A stretch of DNA of 42,119 nucleotides from Acidobacteriota bacterium (GCA_023384575.1 JAHDVP010000032.1:22758-64876); one strand, 5' to 3'; shown: positions 17,169 to 25,221, numbered from the stretch's first letter. A program made the numbers and translations. Notes: generated from the letters alone by a model not told the origin.

Positions 17169-18392
17169 TTACCATTCCGCCTCCGGGACCGTGAACGTCG
17201 GCCGCACGATGAGCAGCAGCTGCGTCTTCTTGCTGCGGTCGTAGTAGACGACCGACCCGGCGGTGGCGTACTCGGTGCCCGGCAGTCCCCCGATGCCGGG
17301 CAGGCCGGCCGCGGTCGACGCCGCGCCGGTCGCGCGTCCGAGGGCCGATCCGCGCGCGGCGATGTCGGGCATGGCCATCAGTTCGGCGCCGGCCACGCCG
17401 ACCGGCTCACCGCTTGCCGCCCCGATCTCCCAGCGCGCCCGCCGCCACACGTCGGGGTCGTACACCTTCAGGTCGTACGGCATGTTGGTTTCGACGAGCA
17501 GGTTCGTCAGCAGCACGCCGTCCTCGCCCGGTTCGACGGGCCGGAACGTCAGGCGGAAGCCCGTCTCGGGCGCGTCGGGCTGCGCCCGCCGGCCGCGCTT
17601 CTTGTTCGCCTCGGCGGTCTCCTTCGGGAACATCTGCGGCCCGCCGATGAAGAGCGTGCCCTCCTTGTTGGCCGTCACCGAGAGCTTCCCCGCGTAGAGA
17701 CGCCGGCCGCTCGGCTCGACGCCGGTGCCGTAGGACCCGCTCCCGAACTGGATGGCCGCCTCGAGCAACTCGACCTCGTACTCCACGACGGTCGGCGCCG
17801 GCGGCGCGTCGGGATCGGCGGGCGTCCCGGCGCCGCCCTCGCGCATCTCCTTCCACTGCGCCTCGCCGCCCGTGCCCGGCGTGGTGGCCGGGGCGCGCGA
17901 CGAAACGACGCGCACCACGTTCTGCACGCTGGCGGCATCGGCGATGGCCTGCACGGCGTCGAAGTCGGACTGCCGCGCCACCGTGCCCGAGATGACGAGA
18001 TTGCCGCCCAGCTTCCTGACGGTGACGTTCGGGAAGTCGGCGAGCATCTCGCGCAGGTCCTCCTCGAGCTGCACCGACTCGCGCGTCACGACGGCGATCT
18101 CGATCTCGCTGCGCTTGACGTTCTGCTGGTCCCAGATGGTGAGCGTGGTCACACCCTCGCCGACGCCGAAGAGGATCAGCTCCCGGCGCCCCGGCACCAC
18201 CTTGAAGTCGGCGACGGCCGGGTCGCCGATCGCGATGTTGCCCACCGGGTAGCCGGGCGTGTAGGTGCGTTGTTCCCTGACGAAGAGGCGCTCTTCGGAC
18301 GCGACGGGGCCCTCCTGCCCCGCCACGGGCAGCGTGGCGGCGAACAGGCCTGCGAGCACGACGGTCACGGTGGTCACCACGGTCTTCGTCAT
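17169..18392 (-). CDS. cpaC: CpaC/RcpA-like short secretin
   Basis: 407 residues with a signal peptide (TVTVVLAGLFAATLPVAGQ, ending near 26). The N-terminal part (about 30-110) matches the secretin/pilus N domain (GNIAIGDPAVADFKVVPGRRE; GVGEGVTTLTIWD). A BON-like segment follows (VRKLGGNLVISGTVARQSDFDAV). The C-terminal part is secretin-like but short and divergent: VEYEVELLEA, TGFRLTFRPVEPGEDGVLLTNL and the closing GLPGIGGLPG...KKTQLLLIVRPTF, which recalls the secretin signature and last strand. It should form the outer-membrane channel of the Tad machine. ATG 18392 is preceded by AGGAGG; an adjacent in-frame ATG at 18395 is too close to it. Confidence 0.85.
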   Translation of the reverse strand: MTKTVVTTVTVVLAGLFAATLPVAGQEGPVASEERLFVREQRTYTPGYPVGNIAIGDPAVADFKVVPGRRELILFGVGEGVTTLTIWDQQNVKRSEIEIAVVTRESVQLEEDLREMLADFPNVTVRKLGGNLVISGTVARQSDFDAVQAIADAASVQNVVRVVSSRAPATTPGTGGEAQWKEMREGGAGTPADPDAPPAPTVVEYEVELLEAAIQFGSGSYGTGVEPSGRRLYAGKLSVTANKEGTLFIGGPQMFPKETAEANKKRGRRAQPDAPETGFRLTFRPVEPGEDGVLLTNLLVETNMPYDLKVYDPDVWRRARWEIGAASGEPVGVAGAELMAMPDIAARGSALGRATGAASTAAGLPGIGGLPGTEYATAGSVVYYDRSKKTQLLLIVRPTFTVPEAEW

Positions 18393-18411
18393 CATTCCTC
18401 CTGGCCCTCCT

Positions 18412-18439
18412 GGCCTGCAGCCCGTAGCCTGCAGCCTGC
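18412..18439. repeat. Period-7 repeat array
   Basis: Four units: GGCCTGC, AGCCCGT, AGCCTGC, AGCCTGC. It lies between the cpaB stop and the secretin-like start. Confidence 0.85.
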
Positions 18440-19297
18440 CTAGAACCCCCCGCCCCTGAACTCGCGCCACGCGGGCGCGGCCCGCGGCTTGAGCGGGATC
18501 TTCACGTCGAGCAGCCCGAACGGGTCGAGGATGCCCAGTTCTTCGATTTGCCCCGTGTCGAGGTTCGACCGGAGCGACAACGTGAGCGTGCCGATCTGCT
18601 GCGCGAGCACGAGGCGCTGCACGTCCTGGGGCCCGACGAGCAGCGTCACGTTCTGAATGTCCGCGGTCTCGGGCAACCCGAACTGCGCCTCTTCGCCCTG
18701 TTGGGCGAGCGACATCTCGGGCGAGCGCGGCATCGGCCGCTCGCGCCGGTGTTCGCGGTTGACCGCGACGACGAGCACGTTTTGCATCAACGTGCGCGTC
18801 TCGGTCCGCTCGTCGGCATACGTCATCGTCCCGCCCTGCATCGAGACGGGACGGCCGAACTCGAACGTGCCGAGGATGTCGACGAAGTTGCCCGGCCGGA
18901 CGAGGCCGCCGACGCCGCTGACGTCGGTGGCGGCAATCGTGACCGCGCGCCGGCCCCGCGGCACCTCGTAGGCGAGGGCCGGGGCGCCCGCGCCCTCGAG
19001 GTACGCCCCGAGCAGCTGCGCGCCGCGCGGCACGCCAATCGCCACGACGCGCCCGACGAGCTGGTTCGGGTCGGTGATGGCCGTGGGCTGCACGTAGGTC
19101 GCCGGCACCTGCACGCGCTGGATCAACCGTTCGTCGAGCATCGTGAACGGCAGGATGTCGGTCGTCGCGACGTAGACGTCGCGCATCTCCGACATCTGCA
19201 GCAACTCGCTCTCGCGGCCGCTGATGTAGATCATCATCATGACCACGGCCAGCACGCCGAGCACGAGCGAGGCCACCACCGCCGACTTGTTCCGCAT
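18440..19297 (-). CDS. cpaB: CpaB/RcpC-like pilus assembly protein
   Basis: 285 residues. An N-terminal TM anchor (about 7-25), then a SAF-like domain (about 38-105: VYVATTDILPFTMLDERLIQ; LVGRVVAIGVPRGAQLL) and the RcpC/CpaB domain (RRAVTIAATDVSGVGGLVRPGNFVDIL; VTLLVGPQDVQRLVLAQQIGTLTLSLR). The family is a periplasmic partner of the Tad secretin. ATG 19297 has GGAGGA at good spacing. It is followed by the secretin-like gene, the usual order in tad/cpa clusters. Confidence 0.93.
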   Translation of the reverse strand: MRNKSAVVASLVLGVLAVVMMMIYISGRESELLQMSEMRDVYVATTDILPFTMLDERLIQRVQVPATYVQPTAITDPNQLVGRVVAIGVPRGAQLLGAYLEGAGAPALAYEVPRGRRAVTIAATDVSGVGGLVRPGNFVDILGTFEFGRPVSMQGGTMTYADERTETRTLMQNVLVVAVNREHRRERPMPRSPEMSLAQQGEEAQFGLPETADIQNVTLLVGPQDVQRLVLAQQIGTLTLSLRSNLDTGQIEELGILDPFGLLDVKIPLKPRAAPAWREFRGGGF

Positions 19298-19332
19298 CAG
19301 GTTCCTCCGTCAGTCCGGCGTGCTACCGCACC

Positions 19333-19779
19333 TCACCAGCACGGCCTCAGACTTCGCGTGACACACCCGAGGATCGGGAAGTAGTTCCCGCTCGTGAGCT
19401 TCGTTCGTTTGTACGTGTCGGGATACCACGGCACGTTGCTGCGCAGGCGCACCTGCCCCGTCAGGCCGTAGCGCTGCTGGAAGATGCGCACCACGGGCAC
19501 GCGCACCTCCGGGATGTCCTGCGGGCGCCAGATCACCTTCGAGCGGAGATCGCCGCCGTCCCACTCGCAGCGCTCCTCGTCCTGGTAGCAATTGGCCTGG
19601 TACGCCCCGCGCATCACGAGGCTGTGCGCGGCGGTCATCGACCGGAAGAGCGTCTCGTTGACCAGGAAGAGCTGGTACATCGCCGCCATGAACATGAGGA
19701 GCAGCCACGTCAGCAGAATCGTCTCGGTCGTCGCCTGCCCGCGTTCCCCGCGCCGCCTGACGAAGGGTCGTCGCTTCAT
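19333..19779 (-). CDS. TadE-like minor pilin (distal copy)
   Basis: 148 residues. A basic N-terminus is followed by the TadE-type junction ERG-QATTETILLTWLLLMFMAAMYQLFLVNETLF: Gly, Glu at +5, then a long hydrophobic helix. The mature part has four cysteines (CYQDEERC and two near the C-terminus), suggesting disulfides outside the cytoplasm. The ATG overlaps the stop of the TadG-like gene (TGATG). It is probably a pseudopilin of the Tad apparatus that needs a TadV-type peptidase not present in this window. Confidence 0.85.
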   Translation of the reverse strand: MKRRPFVRRRGERGQATTETILLTWLLLMFMAAMYQLFLVNETLFRSMTAAHSLVMRGAYQANCYQDEERCEWDGGDLRSKVIWRPQDIPEVRVPVVRIFQQRYGLTGQVRLRSNVPWYPDTYKRTKLTSGNYFPILGCVTRSLRPCW

Positions 19780-20804
19780 CAGTGCACCACCGGGCGGACG
19801 TAGCGGTCGTAACGCGAGTCGTAGATGAGACCCGTGCGGTTGACGGTGCGCACCGGCTCCACCTTGACCCGGTATTCGGACCGGCCGCGCTCGATGTGCC
19901 CTCCGACGGGCCGTGCCACGGCGGCGGCCTTCATCTCCGGAATCGCGTTCGGCCCGAAGAAGCGGTCGAACATCAACGCCCGCGTCGCAGGGGCCCGCAC
20001 GATCCACGCGAACCGGTAGGGATGCAGGCCCGGGATTCGGTTCAACCGCACCCAGGGCGTCCGCACGAACGTCACCGTGCTGAAGACCGGCGGGAAGATG
20101 GTCCCTTCGACCCAGCACGACCAGGTGACCGAGCCGCTCCGGTAGCTCGGCCCGTCGATGAGCACCGGCACGATGTCGAACGGCGTCTCGATCGCCCACG
20201 GGTGCGCGTCGTTCGAGGGCTCCGCCCCCTGCCTGACGGGCAGGAACATCAACGGGAACGGCGGCCTGGCGGGCGGCATCAGCACCTCCATCGAGAGATC
20301 CATCTCCGACCCCGTGATGCGCCAGTGCTCGCCGGGAAAGAGGTCGCGCGCGTTGACGTCGGTGACCCGCTCGGCCCAACTCCGCGGCGTCGCCGTGAAC
20401 GACGCGATCGACGCGGCGAGGGCCCCGCTCGCCCCGTAGTAGCTGCCGACGGCCGCCCAGCCGGAGATGCAGCCGCCAAACGTCCAGGGCAGGCCAAGCA
20501 ACCCGCCCGACACCTGGGCGACGTTGCCCCACATGCGCTGGACCTGCCGGTTCCAGTACGCCACGTGGTTCATGCCGACGGCCATGACGTTGGCGCCCGT
20601 ATAGGCCCCGGCGTCGGCCACGATCTGCAGCGCGACCCGCCGGTTCACCGCCTGGCCGACGTTGACGACGACGGCCACGAAGAGCACGAGCGTCATCAGC
20701 ATGCCGAAGGCGAGCGCCGTCGTCTGGCCTCGTTCTTCGCGCCATGCCGGCCGCCAGCCGCCAGCCGCCAGTCGCCAGCCCGCTCCTCGTCTCGCGGTCG
20801 TCAT
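19779..20804 (-). CDS. TadG-like pilus assembly protein
   Basis: 341 residues. The N-terminal Tad-like motif EERGQTTALAFGMLMTLVLF and the following VNRRVALQIVADAGAYTGA match the putative Flp-assembly TadG N-terminal family. The remaining 270 residues are Trp/Pro/Arg-rich with no recognised domain; the von Willebrand A domain of larger TadG proteins is absent. The first 18 residues after MTTARRG are encoded by a heptamer repeat array (20751-20778), giving a Gly-Trp-Arg-Leu-Ala pattern. No alternative start downstream of it is available before the hydrophobic helix. The ATG overlaps the stop of the upstream TadE-like gene (TCATC on +). Confidence 0.8.
   Translation of the reverse strand: MTTARRGAGWRLAAGGWRPAWREERGQTTALAFGMLMTLVLFVAVVVNVGQAVNRRVALQIVADAGAYTGANVMAVGMNHVAYWNRQVQRMWGNVAQVSGGLLGLPWTFGGCISGWAAVGSYYGASGALAASIASFTATPRSWAERVTDVNARDLFPGEHWRITGSEMDLSMEVLMPPARPPFPLMFLPVRQGAEPSNDAHPWAIETPFDIVPVLIDGPSYRSGSVTWSCWVEGTIFPPVFSTVTFVRTPWVRLNRIPGLHPYRFAWIVRAPATRALMFDRFFGPNAIPEMKAAAVARPVGGHIERGRSEYRVKVEPVRTVNRTGLIYDSRYDRYVRPVVH
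20751..20778. repeat. Heptamer array inside the TadG-like coding sequence
   Basis: Units CCGCCAG, CCGCCAG, CCGCCAG, TCGCCAG in register. It is translated on the minus strand as part of the N-terminus of the TadG-like protein. Because 7 is not a multiple of 3, each unit gain or loss would shift the frame. Confidence 0.85.
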
Positions 20805-21253
20805 CGGTTGTCTCCCCGTTCCGGGATGTTCGGCTGGCGCGCGAGTGGGGCGAACCCGACGACGCGCACCCCGGGTGTGGGCACGGCGTTGAAGATCGGC
20901 AGGCCGAAGCGCACGAAGACGGTGACTTCCATGCCACGACGCTGCCGGCCGCGAATCGTCTTCGTGGTCTCGCGCACGATGGGCGGCGTCGTCCAGCGCA
21001 GGTTGTCCATGACGGCCATGGCGGCGAGCTGGTGGCTCCCGCCCACCATGGCCGCGCGCGACGCCGTCCAGGCCGCGTAGTTCACCACGGCCTTCGTCGA
21101 CATCAGCATGGCCATGTGCACGACGCCGAAGATCATCAACAACAGAAACGACATCATGAGCATCGTCTCCGTTGTCGCCTGCCCGGCGTCGACACGCCGC
21201 CCGCGCCCACGCGCCGGGAGCCTCGCTCCCGCCGCGTGGCCTGCTGCCGCCAT
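20801..21253 (-). CDS. TadE-like minor pilin (proximal copy)
   Basis: 150 residues. The prepilin-like junction is DAG-QATTETMLMMSFLLLMIFGVVHMAM, followed by VNYAAWTASRAAMVGG, typical of TadE-like proteins (the 'AA..ASRAA' helix). The rest is a small beta-rich domain. The long basic leader (about 24 residues) is cut off at the Gly-Gln junction if processed. It starts 9 bp after the pilin gene at 21263-21538 ends and overlaps the TadG-like gene at its end. Confidence 0.87.
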   Translation of the reverse strand: MAAAGHAAGARLPARGRGRRVDAGQATTETMLMMSFLLLMIFGVVHMAMLMSTKAVVNYAAWTASRAAMVGGSHQLAAMAVMDNLRWTTPPIVRETTKTIRGRQRRGMEVTVFVRFGLPIFNAVPTPGVRVVGFAPLARQPNIPERGDNR

Positions 21254-21262
21254 GGCGCCCCC

Positions 21263-21538
21263 TCAGTTGATCTTCGTGCCGAGGATCGACTGCTGAACCT
21301 TCGTCACCCACGTCTTCGCGGCGGTCCGCACGTTGGTCCAGTAGAAGGTGACGAACACGAGCACGATGACAGCGGCCATCAGGCCGACGATCATGAGGTA
21401 CTCGGTGGGCGTCTGCCCGCCTTCCTCGCGGAACAGGCGCTTGATGCGGTTGCGCACGCGAACGCCCGTCTCCTGTGCCCAGTTGATCGTCGCCACCTGC
21501 CCGTAGAGCAACCACTCGCCTGGTGTCCGATCTCTCAT
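21263..21538 (-). CDS. Flp-type pilin-like protein (91 aa)
   Basis: 91 residues. An unusually long leader (about 41 residues, amphipathic and basic) ends at EEGG-QTPTEYLMIVGLMAAVIVLVFV, which fits the Flp prepilin site (Gly, then Glu-Tyr at +5/+6). The mature part is about 50 residues with a hydrophobic helix and a basic tail. AGGAGG lies 5 bases before the chosen ATG (21538). It is one of three consecutive pilin-like genes at the start of the Tad run. Confidence 0.85.
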   Translation of the reverse strand: MRDRTPGEWLLYGQVATINWAQETGVRVRNRIKRLFREEGGQTPTEYLMIVGLMAAVIVLVFVTFYWTNVRTAAKTWVTKVQQSILGTKIN

Positions 21539-21562
21539 CGCATCCTCCTGACCACTTGCCTC

Positions 21563-21584
21563 CGCCGGGGCTGAAGCCCCGGCG
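21563..21584. repeat. CGCCGGGGCT/AGCCCCGGCG palindrome (copy 1)
   Basis: A perfect 10-bp inverted repeat with a 2-base GA centre, followed by GCTACG. It lies between two pilin-like genes inside the operon, so if it forms an RNA hairpin it may affect transcript stability rather than end the operon. There is no T run. Related copies are at 29166, 37874, 37901 and 38765. Confidence 0.85.
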
Positions 21585-21607
21585 CTACGTCCACCATCCG
21601 ACCACCC

Positions 21608-21781
21608 TCACGTGCTCGAGACGTACAACACCATGTGCCTGACCATGCGCGTGATGGCGTTGCCCATGAACGGCACGATGATCCCGGTCACGGCGACGAT
21701 GATCGCCGTCAGCAGGCCCAGGATCATCAGGTATTCCGTCGTCGTCTGCCCCGACTCACGGCCGCCTCCTGGCCTCGTCAT
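21608..21781 (-). CDS. Flp-type pilin-like protein (57 aa)
   Basis: 57 residues with the compact form expected of a major Flp pilin. Short leader MTRPGGGRESG, then QTTTEYLMILGLLTAIIVAVTGIIV, with Gly before the cut and Glu-Tyr at +5/+6. The ATG at 21781 overlaps the stop of the previous pilin gene (ATGA); the open frame further upstream only covers that gene. It is the best candidate for the major pilin, though all four pilin-like genes fit the motif. Confidence 0.87.
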   Translation of the reverse strand: MTRPGGGRESGQTTTEYLMILGLLTAIIVAVTGIIVPFMGNAITRMVRHMVLYVSST

Positions 21782-22002
21782 GGCGCGACCGTGCGAATGC
21801 TGAACGCCAGCGAGCGCACGAACGCCCGCAGCGCCGGCGGAATGACCTGTCCGAAAAACAATGCGACCGCCGTCAGCGTGCCGGCGATCATCAGCCATTC
21901 GGTCGTCGTCTGACCCGCCGACCGGCTGAGGCGCGCCCACAGCCGCACCCCGGCCGAGACCCGGCCCGGTTCGTTCACCGGCCCCTGCTTCGTCTCGCCC
22001 AT
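21778..22002 (-). CDS. Flp-type pilin-like protein (74 aa)
   Basis: 74 residues. Leader of about 30 residues ending SRSAG, then QTTTEWLMIAGTLTAVALFFGQVI: the +6 Tyr is replaced by Trp. GGAGG lies 7 bases before the ATG at 22002. It is the first pilin-like gene of the run, 63 bp downstream of the MFS/spermidine-synthase-like gene, so a separate promoter may exist here. Confidence 0.85.
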   Translation of the reverse strand: MGETKQGPVNEPGRVSAGVRLWARLSRSAGQTTTEWLMIAGTLTAVALFFGQVIPPALRAFVRSLAFSIRTVAP

Positions 22003-22041
22003 TCGGCGCCTCCGCTGCCTTCTGCCCAGAAAGATGGCGCT

Positions 22042-22047
22042 ATTCTA
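22042..22047 (-). promoter_or_regulatory. Possible -10 element (TAGAAT) before the pilin genes
   Basis: On the minus strand TAGAAT lies 39 bases before the first pilin start and precedes a GGAGG ribosome-binding site. No convincing -35 hexamer is found at 16-18 bases upstream, so this is a weak suggestion. Confidence 0.25.
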
Positions 22048-22065
22048 GCAGCAACCACGGCCAAC

Positions 22066-24261
22066 TCATCTGCGCCAGCGGAACGCTGCCAGCACGTTGG
22101 CGTAATCATCGGTCCACACCCGCCCGGCGCCCCGATCGAGACCGCGCCACCGGCCGTCGGCGGCGAGCGTAGCGAGCCGGGACGCATCGAGGGCGAACAC
22201 CGCCCACTCCGACGGAAACCGCCCGGCCGCCCACTCGTCGCGCGTGATGTCGCGGTCGGCACGCACGAACCCGTGCAGCGAGACCTCGTGCGCCAGCCGC
22301 CCGAGCACGGGCACGAGGTCGAGGTACCAGTTCGAGAGGTTCACGAGCAGCACCCCACCGGGTGCGAGCCGCGACACGTACAGCTCCATCGCCTCCCGCG
22401 TCACGAGGTGCACGGGGATGGAGTCGGAACTGAACGCGTCGAAGACGATCAGGTCGTACCGCACCTCGGGGGCGAGCCTTGCGAGCGTCAACCGGGCATC
22501 GCCGAGCAGCACCTGCGCACTCGGCGCGCACTCCCGCAGATAGGTGAAGTGCCCCTCGTCGCGCGCCAGCCGGACGACGGCCGCGTCGATCTCGAAGAAC
22601 GTCCACTCGTGGCCCGGCCGGGCGTAGCAGGCGAGCGTGCCGCCGCCGAGGCCGAGCACCGCCACCCGGGCGTGTCCGTTCTCGCCGAGCAGCGTCTCGA
22701 AGACCTGCCCCACGGGGCCCGACCGCGTGAAGTAGCTGAGCGGCTCCCGCCGTCGCTCCGGCGCGAGTGCCTGGACCCCGTGAATCGTCGAGCCGTGCAT
22801 GAGCAGACGGTACTCGCTGGCGCTGTCGTCGAGTACCCGCTGGACGCCGAAGAAGTTGCGCTCGGTCGCGAGCACCCGGCCCTCGAGGCGGTCGACCGCC
22901 CCACCCACCAGCAGCAGCACCGCCAGGCCGCCGGCGAACCGGACCGGCCACGGCCACCACAGCACGCACAACACGAGGGGCGGAGCGAAGACCAGGGCGA
23001 TGCCCGCGAAGGTGTCCATCGGCTGGGCGGTCGCCCGTGTCACGCCAAAGAGCGCGAGCGCCACGGCCCCGAGCACGACGGGCCAGACCACGTCGCGGCG
23101 CCGGAGGTCGGCGAGGCGGCGCGGCGCCGCGGGCGAGGCCAGCAGGCACGCTGCCACGAGACCCAGCGGGTACTCCGTCGGCAGCGAGAAGATCCAGGGC
23201 GCCACGACGACGTTGAGCACGCCACCGAGCGCCCCGCCGAACGACAACCAGAGATAAAAGCCGGTCAGCCTCGACGGCGCGGGCCGGCTCGCGGCGAGCC
23301 GCTGGTGGCAGGCGAGGCCCGCGACGAAGAGCCCGACGAGGTGCAGCGGAATCCAGATCCACGCCGGACGCGTGGCATTCGCGAGCACTGAGGCCATGGG
23401 CGCGAGCACGGCCAGCGGCAGGAGCCAGGCCATGACCCGATCGCTCACCCGGCGGCGGCGGCCGAACGCGATGATGAACGTGAGCAGGTAGAGCCCCAGC
23501 GGCACGACCCACAACAGCGGAATGGCCGCGATGTCGGTCGTCATGTACGTCGTCACGGAGAGCATCAGGCTCGACGGGACGAGCGCCAGCAGGGTCCAGC
23601 GGACCGGCCCGCCAGGCTCCCCGCCGCCGTCGCCCTCCGGCGCCACCTCGGACACCGCGACCAGAGCCCCGCCACGAAACACCATCCACGCGCACGCCGC
23701 GACGAGCAGCGCGAGCGACGCGACGCCCACCGACCACAACCGGGTCTGCGCCGCGAGACCGAAGGCGGGATCGATCGCCACCGGGTACGCAACGAGCGCC
23801 AACAGGCTGCCGGCGTTGCTCGCGGCGTAGAGGAAATAGGGGTCGCCCGACGCCTGGTGGGCCGTTGACGCGAACCAGCGCTGGAGCAGCGGCGCCGTCG
23901 ACGAGATGGCGAAAAACGGCACGCCGATCGTCATTGCGAGCAGCCCGAGCAGCGCCGGGACCGGGCTGGCGGCCGTCGGGGGTGTCCACCCCTCGGGAAT
24001 GGCCGGGGGCAGGATCAGCAGCACGACCAGGATCAGGGCGAGATGCACCAGCACCTGGCGGCGCAGGCGGAGCCGCTCGACGAGCAGATGGGCGTACAGG
24101 TAGCCGCCGAGCAGCGCCGACTGATAGAAGAGCACGCAGGTCGTCCACACCGACGGGGCCCCGCCCAGGTAGGGCAACACGAGCCGGGCAAACATGGGCT
24201 GCACGGTGAAGAGCAGCGCGGCGCTCAGAAACAGCGTGCCCGCGAACAGCCAGACGCTCAC
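22066..24261 (-). CDS. Fused MFS / spermidine-synthase-like membrane protein
   Basis: About 731 residues from GTG 24261. The N-terminal half has many transmembrane helices beginning at once (WLFAGTLFLSAALLFTVQPMF). The C-terminal part (about 475-730) is a spermidine-synthase-like Rossmann domain: VAVLGLGGGTLACYA, FFEIDAAVVRLA, VLLGDARLTLARL, YDLIVFDAFSSDSIPVHLVT, APGGVLLVNLSNWY. This fused family is widespread, and its true substrate is mostly unknown; polyamine synthesis is not shown. The frame is open into the PP2C gene up to 24486; I chose the GTG just before the first helix because family members start this way. It lies between the PP2C gene and the pilin genes in the same direction. Confidence 0.85.
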   Translation of the reverse strand: MSVWLFAGTLFLSAALLFTVQPMFARLVLPYLGGAPSVWTTCVLFYQSALLGGYLYAHLLVERLRLRRQVLVHLALILVVLLILPPAIPEGWTPPTAASPVPALLGLLAMTIGVPFFAISSTAPLLQRWFASTAHQASGDPYFLYAASNAGSLLALVAYPVAIDPAFGLAAQTRLWSVGVASLALLVAACAWMVFRGGALVAVSEVAPEGDGGGEPGGPVRWTLLALVPSSLMLSVTTYMTTDIAAIPLLWVVPLGLYLLTFIIAFGRRRRVSDRVMAWLLPLAVLAPMASVLANATRPAWIWIPLHLVGLFVAGLACHQRLAASRPAPSRLTGFYLWLSFGGALGGVLNVVVAPWIFSLPTEYPLGLVAACLLASPAAPRRLADLRRRDVVWPVVLGAVALALFGVTRATAQPMDTFAGIALVFAPPLVLCVLWWPWPVRFAGGLAVLLLVGGAVDRLEGRVLATERNFFGVQRVLDDSASEYRLLMHGSTIHGVQALAPERRREPLSYFTRSGPVGQVFETLLGENGHARVAVLGLGGGTLACYARPGHEWTFFEIDAAVVRLARDEGHFTYLRECAPSAQVLLGDARLTLARLAPEVRYDLIVFDAFSSDSIPVHLVTREAMELYVSRLAPGGVLLVNLSNWYLDLVPVLGRLAHEVSLHGFVRADRDITRDEWAAGRFPSEWAVFALDASRLATLAADGRWRGLDRGAGRVWTDDYANVLAAFRWRR

Positions 24262-24379
24262 GGGCAGCCCGCCTCGACCGCCTGGCCGCGCCCCACGGGT
24301 CCGTGCCACGCCGGTGACCGCTCCGCCGCCCACGAGCGGCTGGCGCCGCTCCCTGCACCAGCCGGACCGGGGTCGACGG

Positions 24380-25207
24380 TCACGACCGTGCCTGGCATCG
24401 CACCACCACGGCCGTGACGTTGTCGCGCGACCCGCCGGCAATCGCCGCCTCGAGCAACCGCGTGACGAGGTCGATCGGCTGGCCACCGCCGCTCAGGACC
24501 GACTCGAGGTCGGCCTGCGACAACACGCCGTGCACGCCGTCGGAACAGAGCAACAGCGTCTCCCCGCCATGCAGCGCCACCTGCTGCACGTGCACCTCGA
24601 CGTCGTCGCCGGCGCCGAGCACACGCGTGAGCACGTTGCGCATCGGGTGCGACGCGGGAATCGACCCGTCGTGCCCGTCGCCCTCGAGCGCCGCCACGAG
24701 CGTGTCGTCGCGCGTGAGCAGCGAGAGGTGACCGTCGTTCAGCAAATAGAGCCGGCTGTCGCCGACGTGCGCCACGACGGCCCGGTGCGTCGACACGATC
24801 GCGGCGACGACCGTGGTGCCCATGCCCGCGTAGCCGTCGCTCGACCCCGCGACCTGGTGCACGCGCTGGTTCGCCAGGCGAATGGCGGTCTGGAGACGGT
24901 TGCCGCTGAAGGAGAGCGTGGGGTCGAACTCCCAGGGCCACGAGAAGTCGTCGTTGTCGTGGGAACGCTGGATGAACCCGAGCAGCGTGTCGACCGCCAG
25001 CCGCGAGGCCACCTCGCCGGCGTTGTGGCCGCCCATCCCGTCGGCGACGACGTAGAGGCCAAGGTCGTCGTTGGCCACGAAACAGTCCTCGTTGTGCGAC
25101 CGCACGGGCCCGCAGTCGGTGCGGCCCGCACCGGCCGGTACCACACCAGGGCCAATCGCACGCCGTCCCGGATCGTCCTGCTGGACGTTCGACACCGTGA
25201 TGCTCAC
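24380..25207 (-). CDS. PP2C-type Ser/Thr phosphatase
   Basis: 275 residues from GTG 25207. PP2C motifs are complete: RSHNEDCF (37-43), VADGMGGHNAGE (54-65, metal-binding Asp 56), GMGTTVVAA, VAHVGDSRLYLL, LLCSDGVHGVL and SRDNVTAVVV. There is no transmembrane helix, so it is likely cytoplasmic. It heads the minus-strand run that contains the Ser/Thr kinase and three FHA proteins and probably removes the phosphates that the kinase adds. An acidic loop of about 20 residues (NDDFSWPWEFDPTLSF) is inserted after the first motif block. Confidence 0.94.
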   Translation of the reverse strand: MSITVSNVQQDDPGRRAIGPGVVPAGAGRTDCGPVRSHNEDCFVANDDLGLYVVADGMGGHNAGEVASRLAVDTLLGFIQRSHDNDDFSWPWEFDPTLSFSGNRLQTAIRLANQRVHQVAGSSDGYAGMGTTVVAAIVSTHRAVVAHVGDSRLYLLNDGHLSLLTRDDTLVAALEGDGHDGSIPASHPMRNVLTRVLGAGDDVEVHVQQVALHGGETLLLCSDGVHGVLSQADLESVLSGGGQPIDLVTRLLEAAIAGGSRDNVTAVVVRCQARS

Positions 25208-25221
25208 TCTGTTGGCCGCTC

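Noticed and set aside
24262-24486. An N-terminal extension of the MFS/spermidine-synthase-like protein
   Set aside because: The extra residues are Arg/Gly-rich without hydrophobic helices and overlap the end of the PP2C gene; the family starts with a TM helix.
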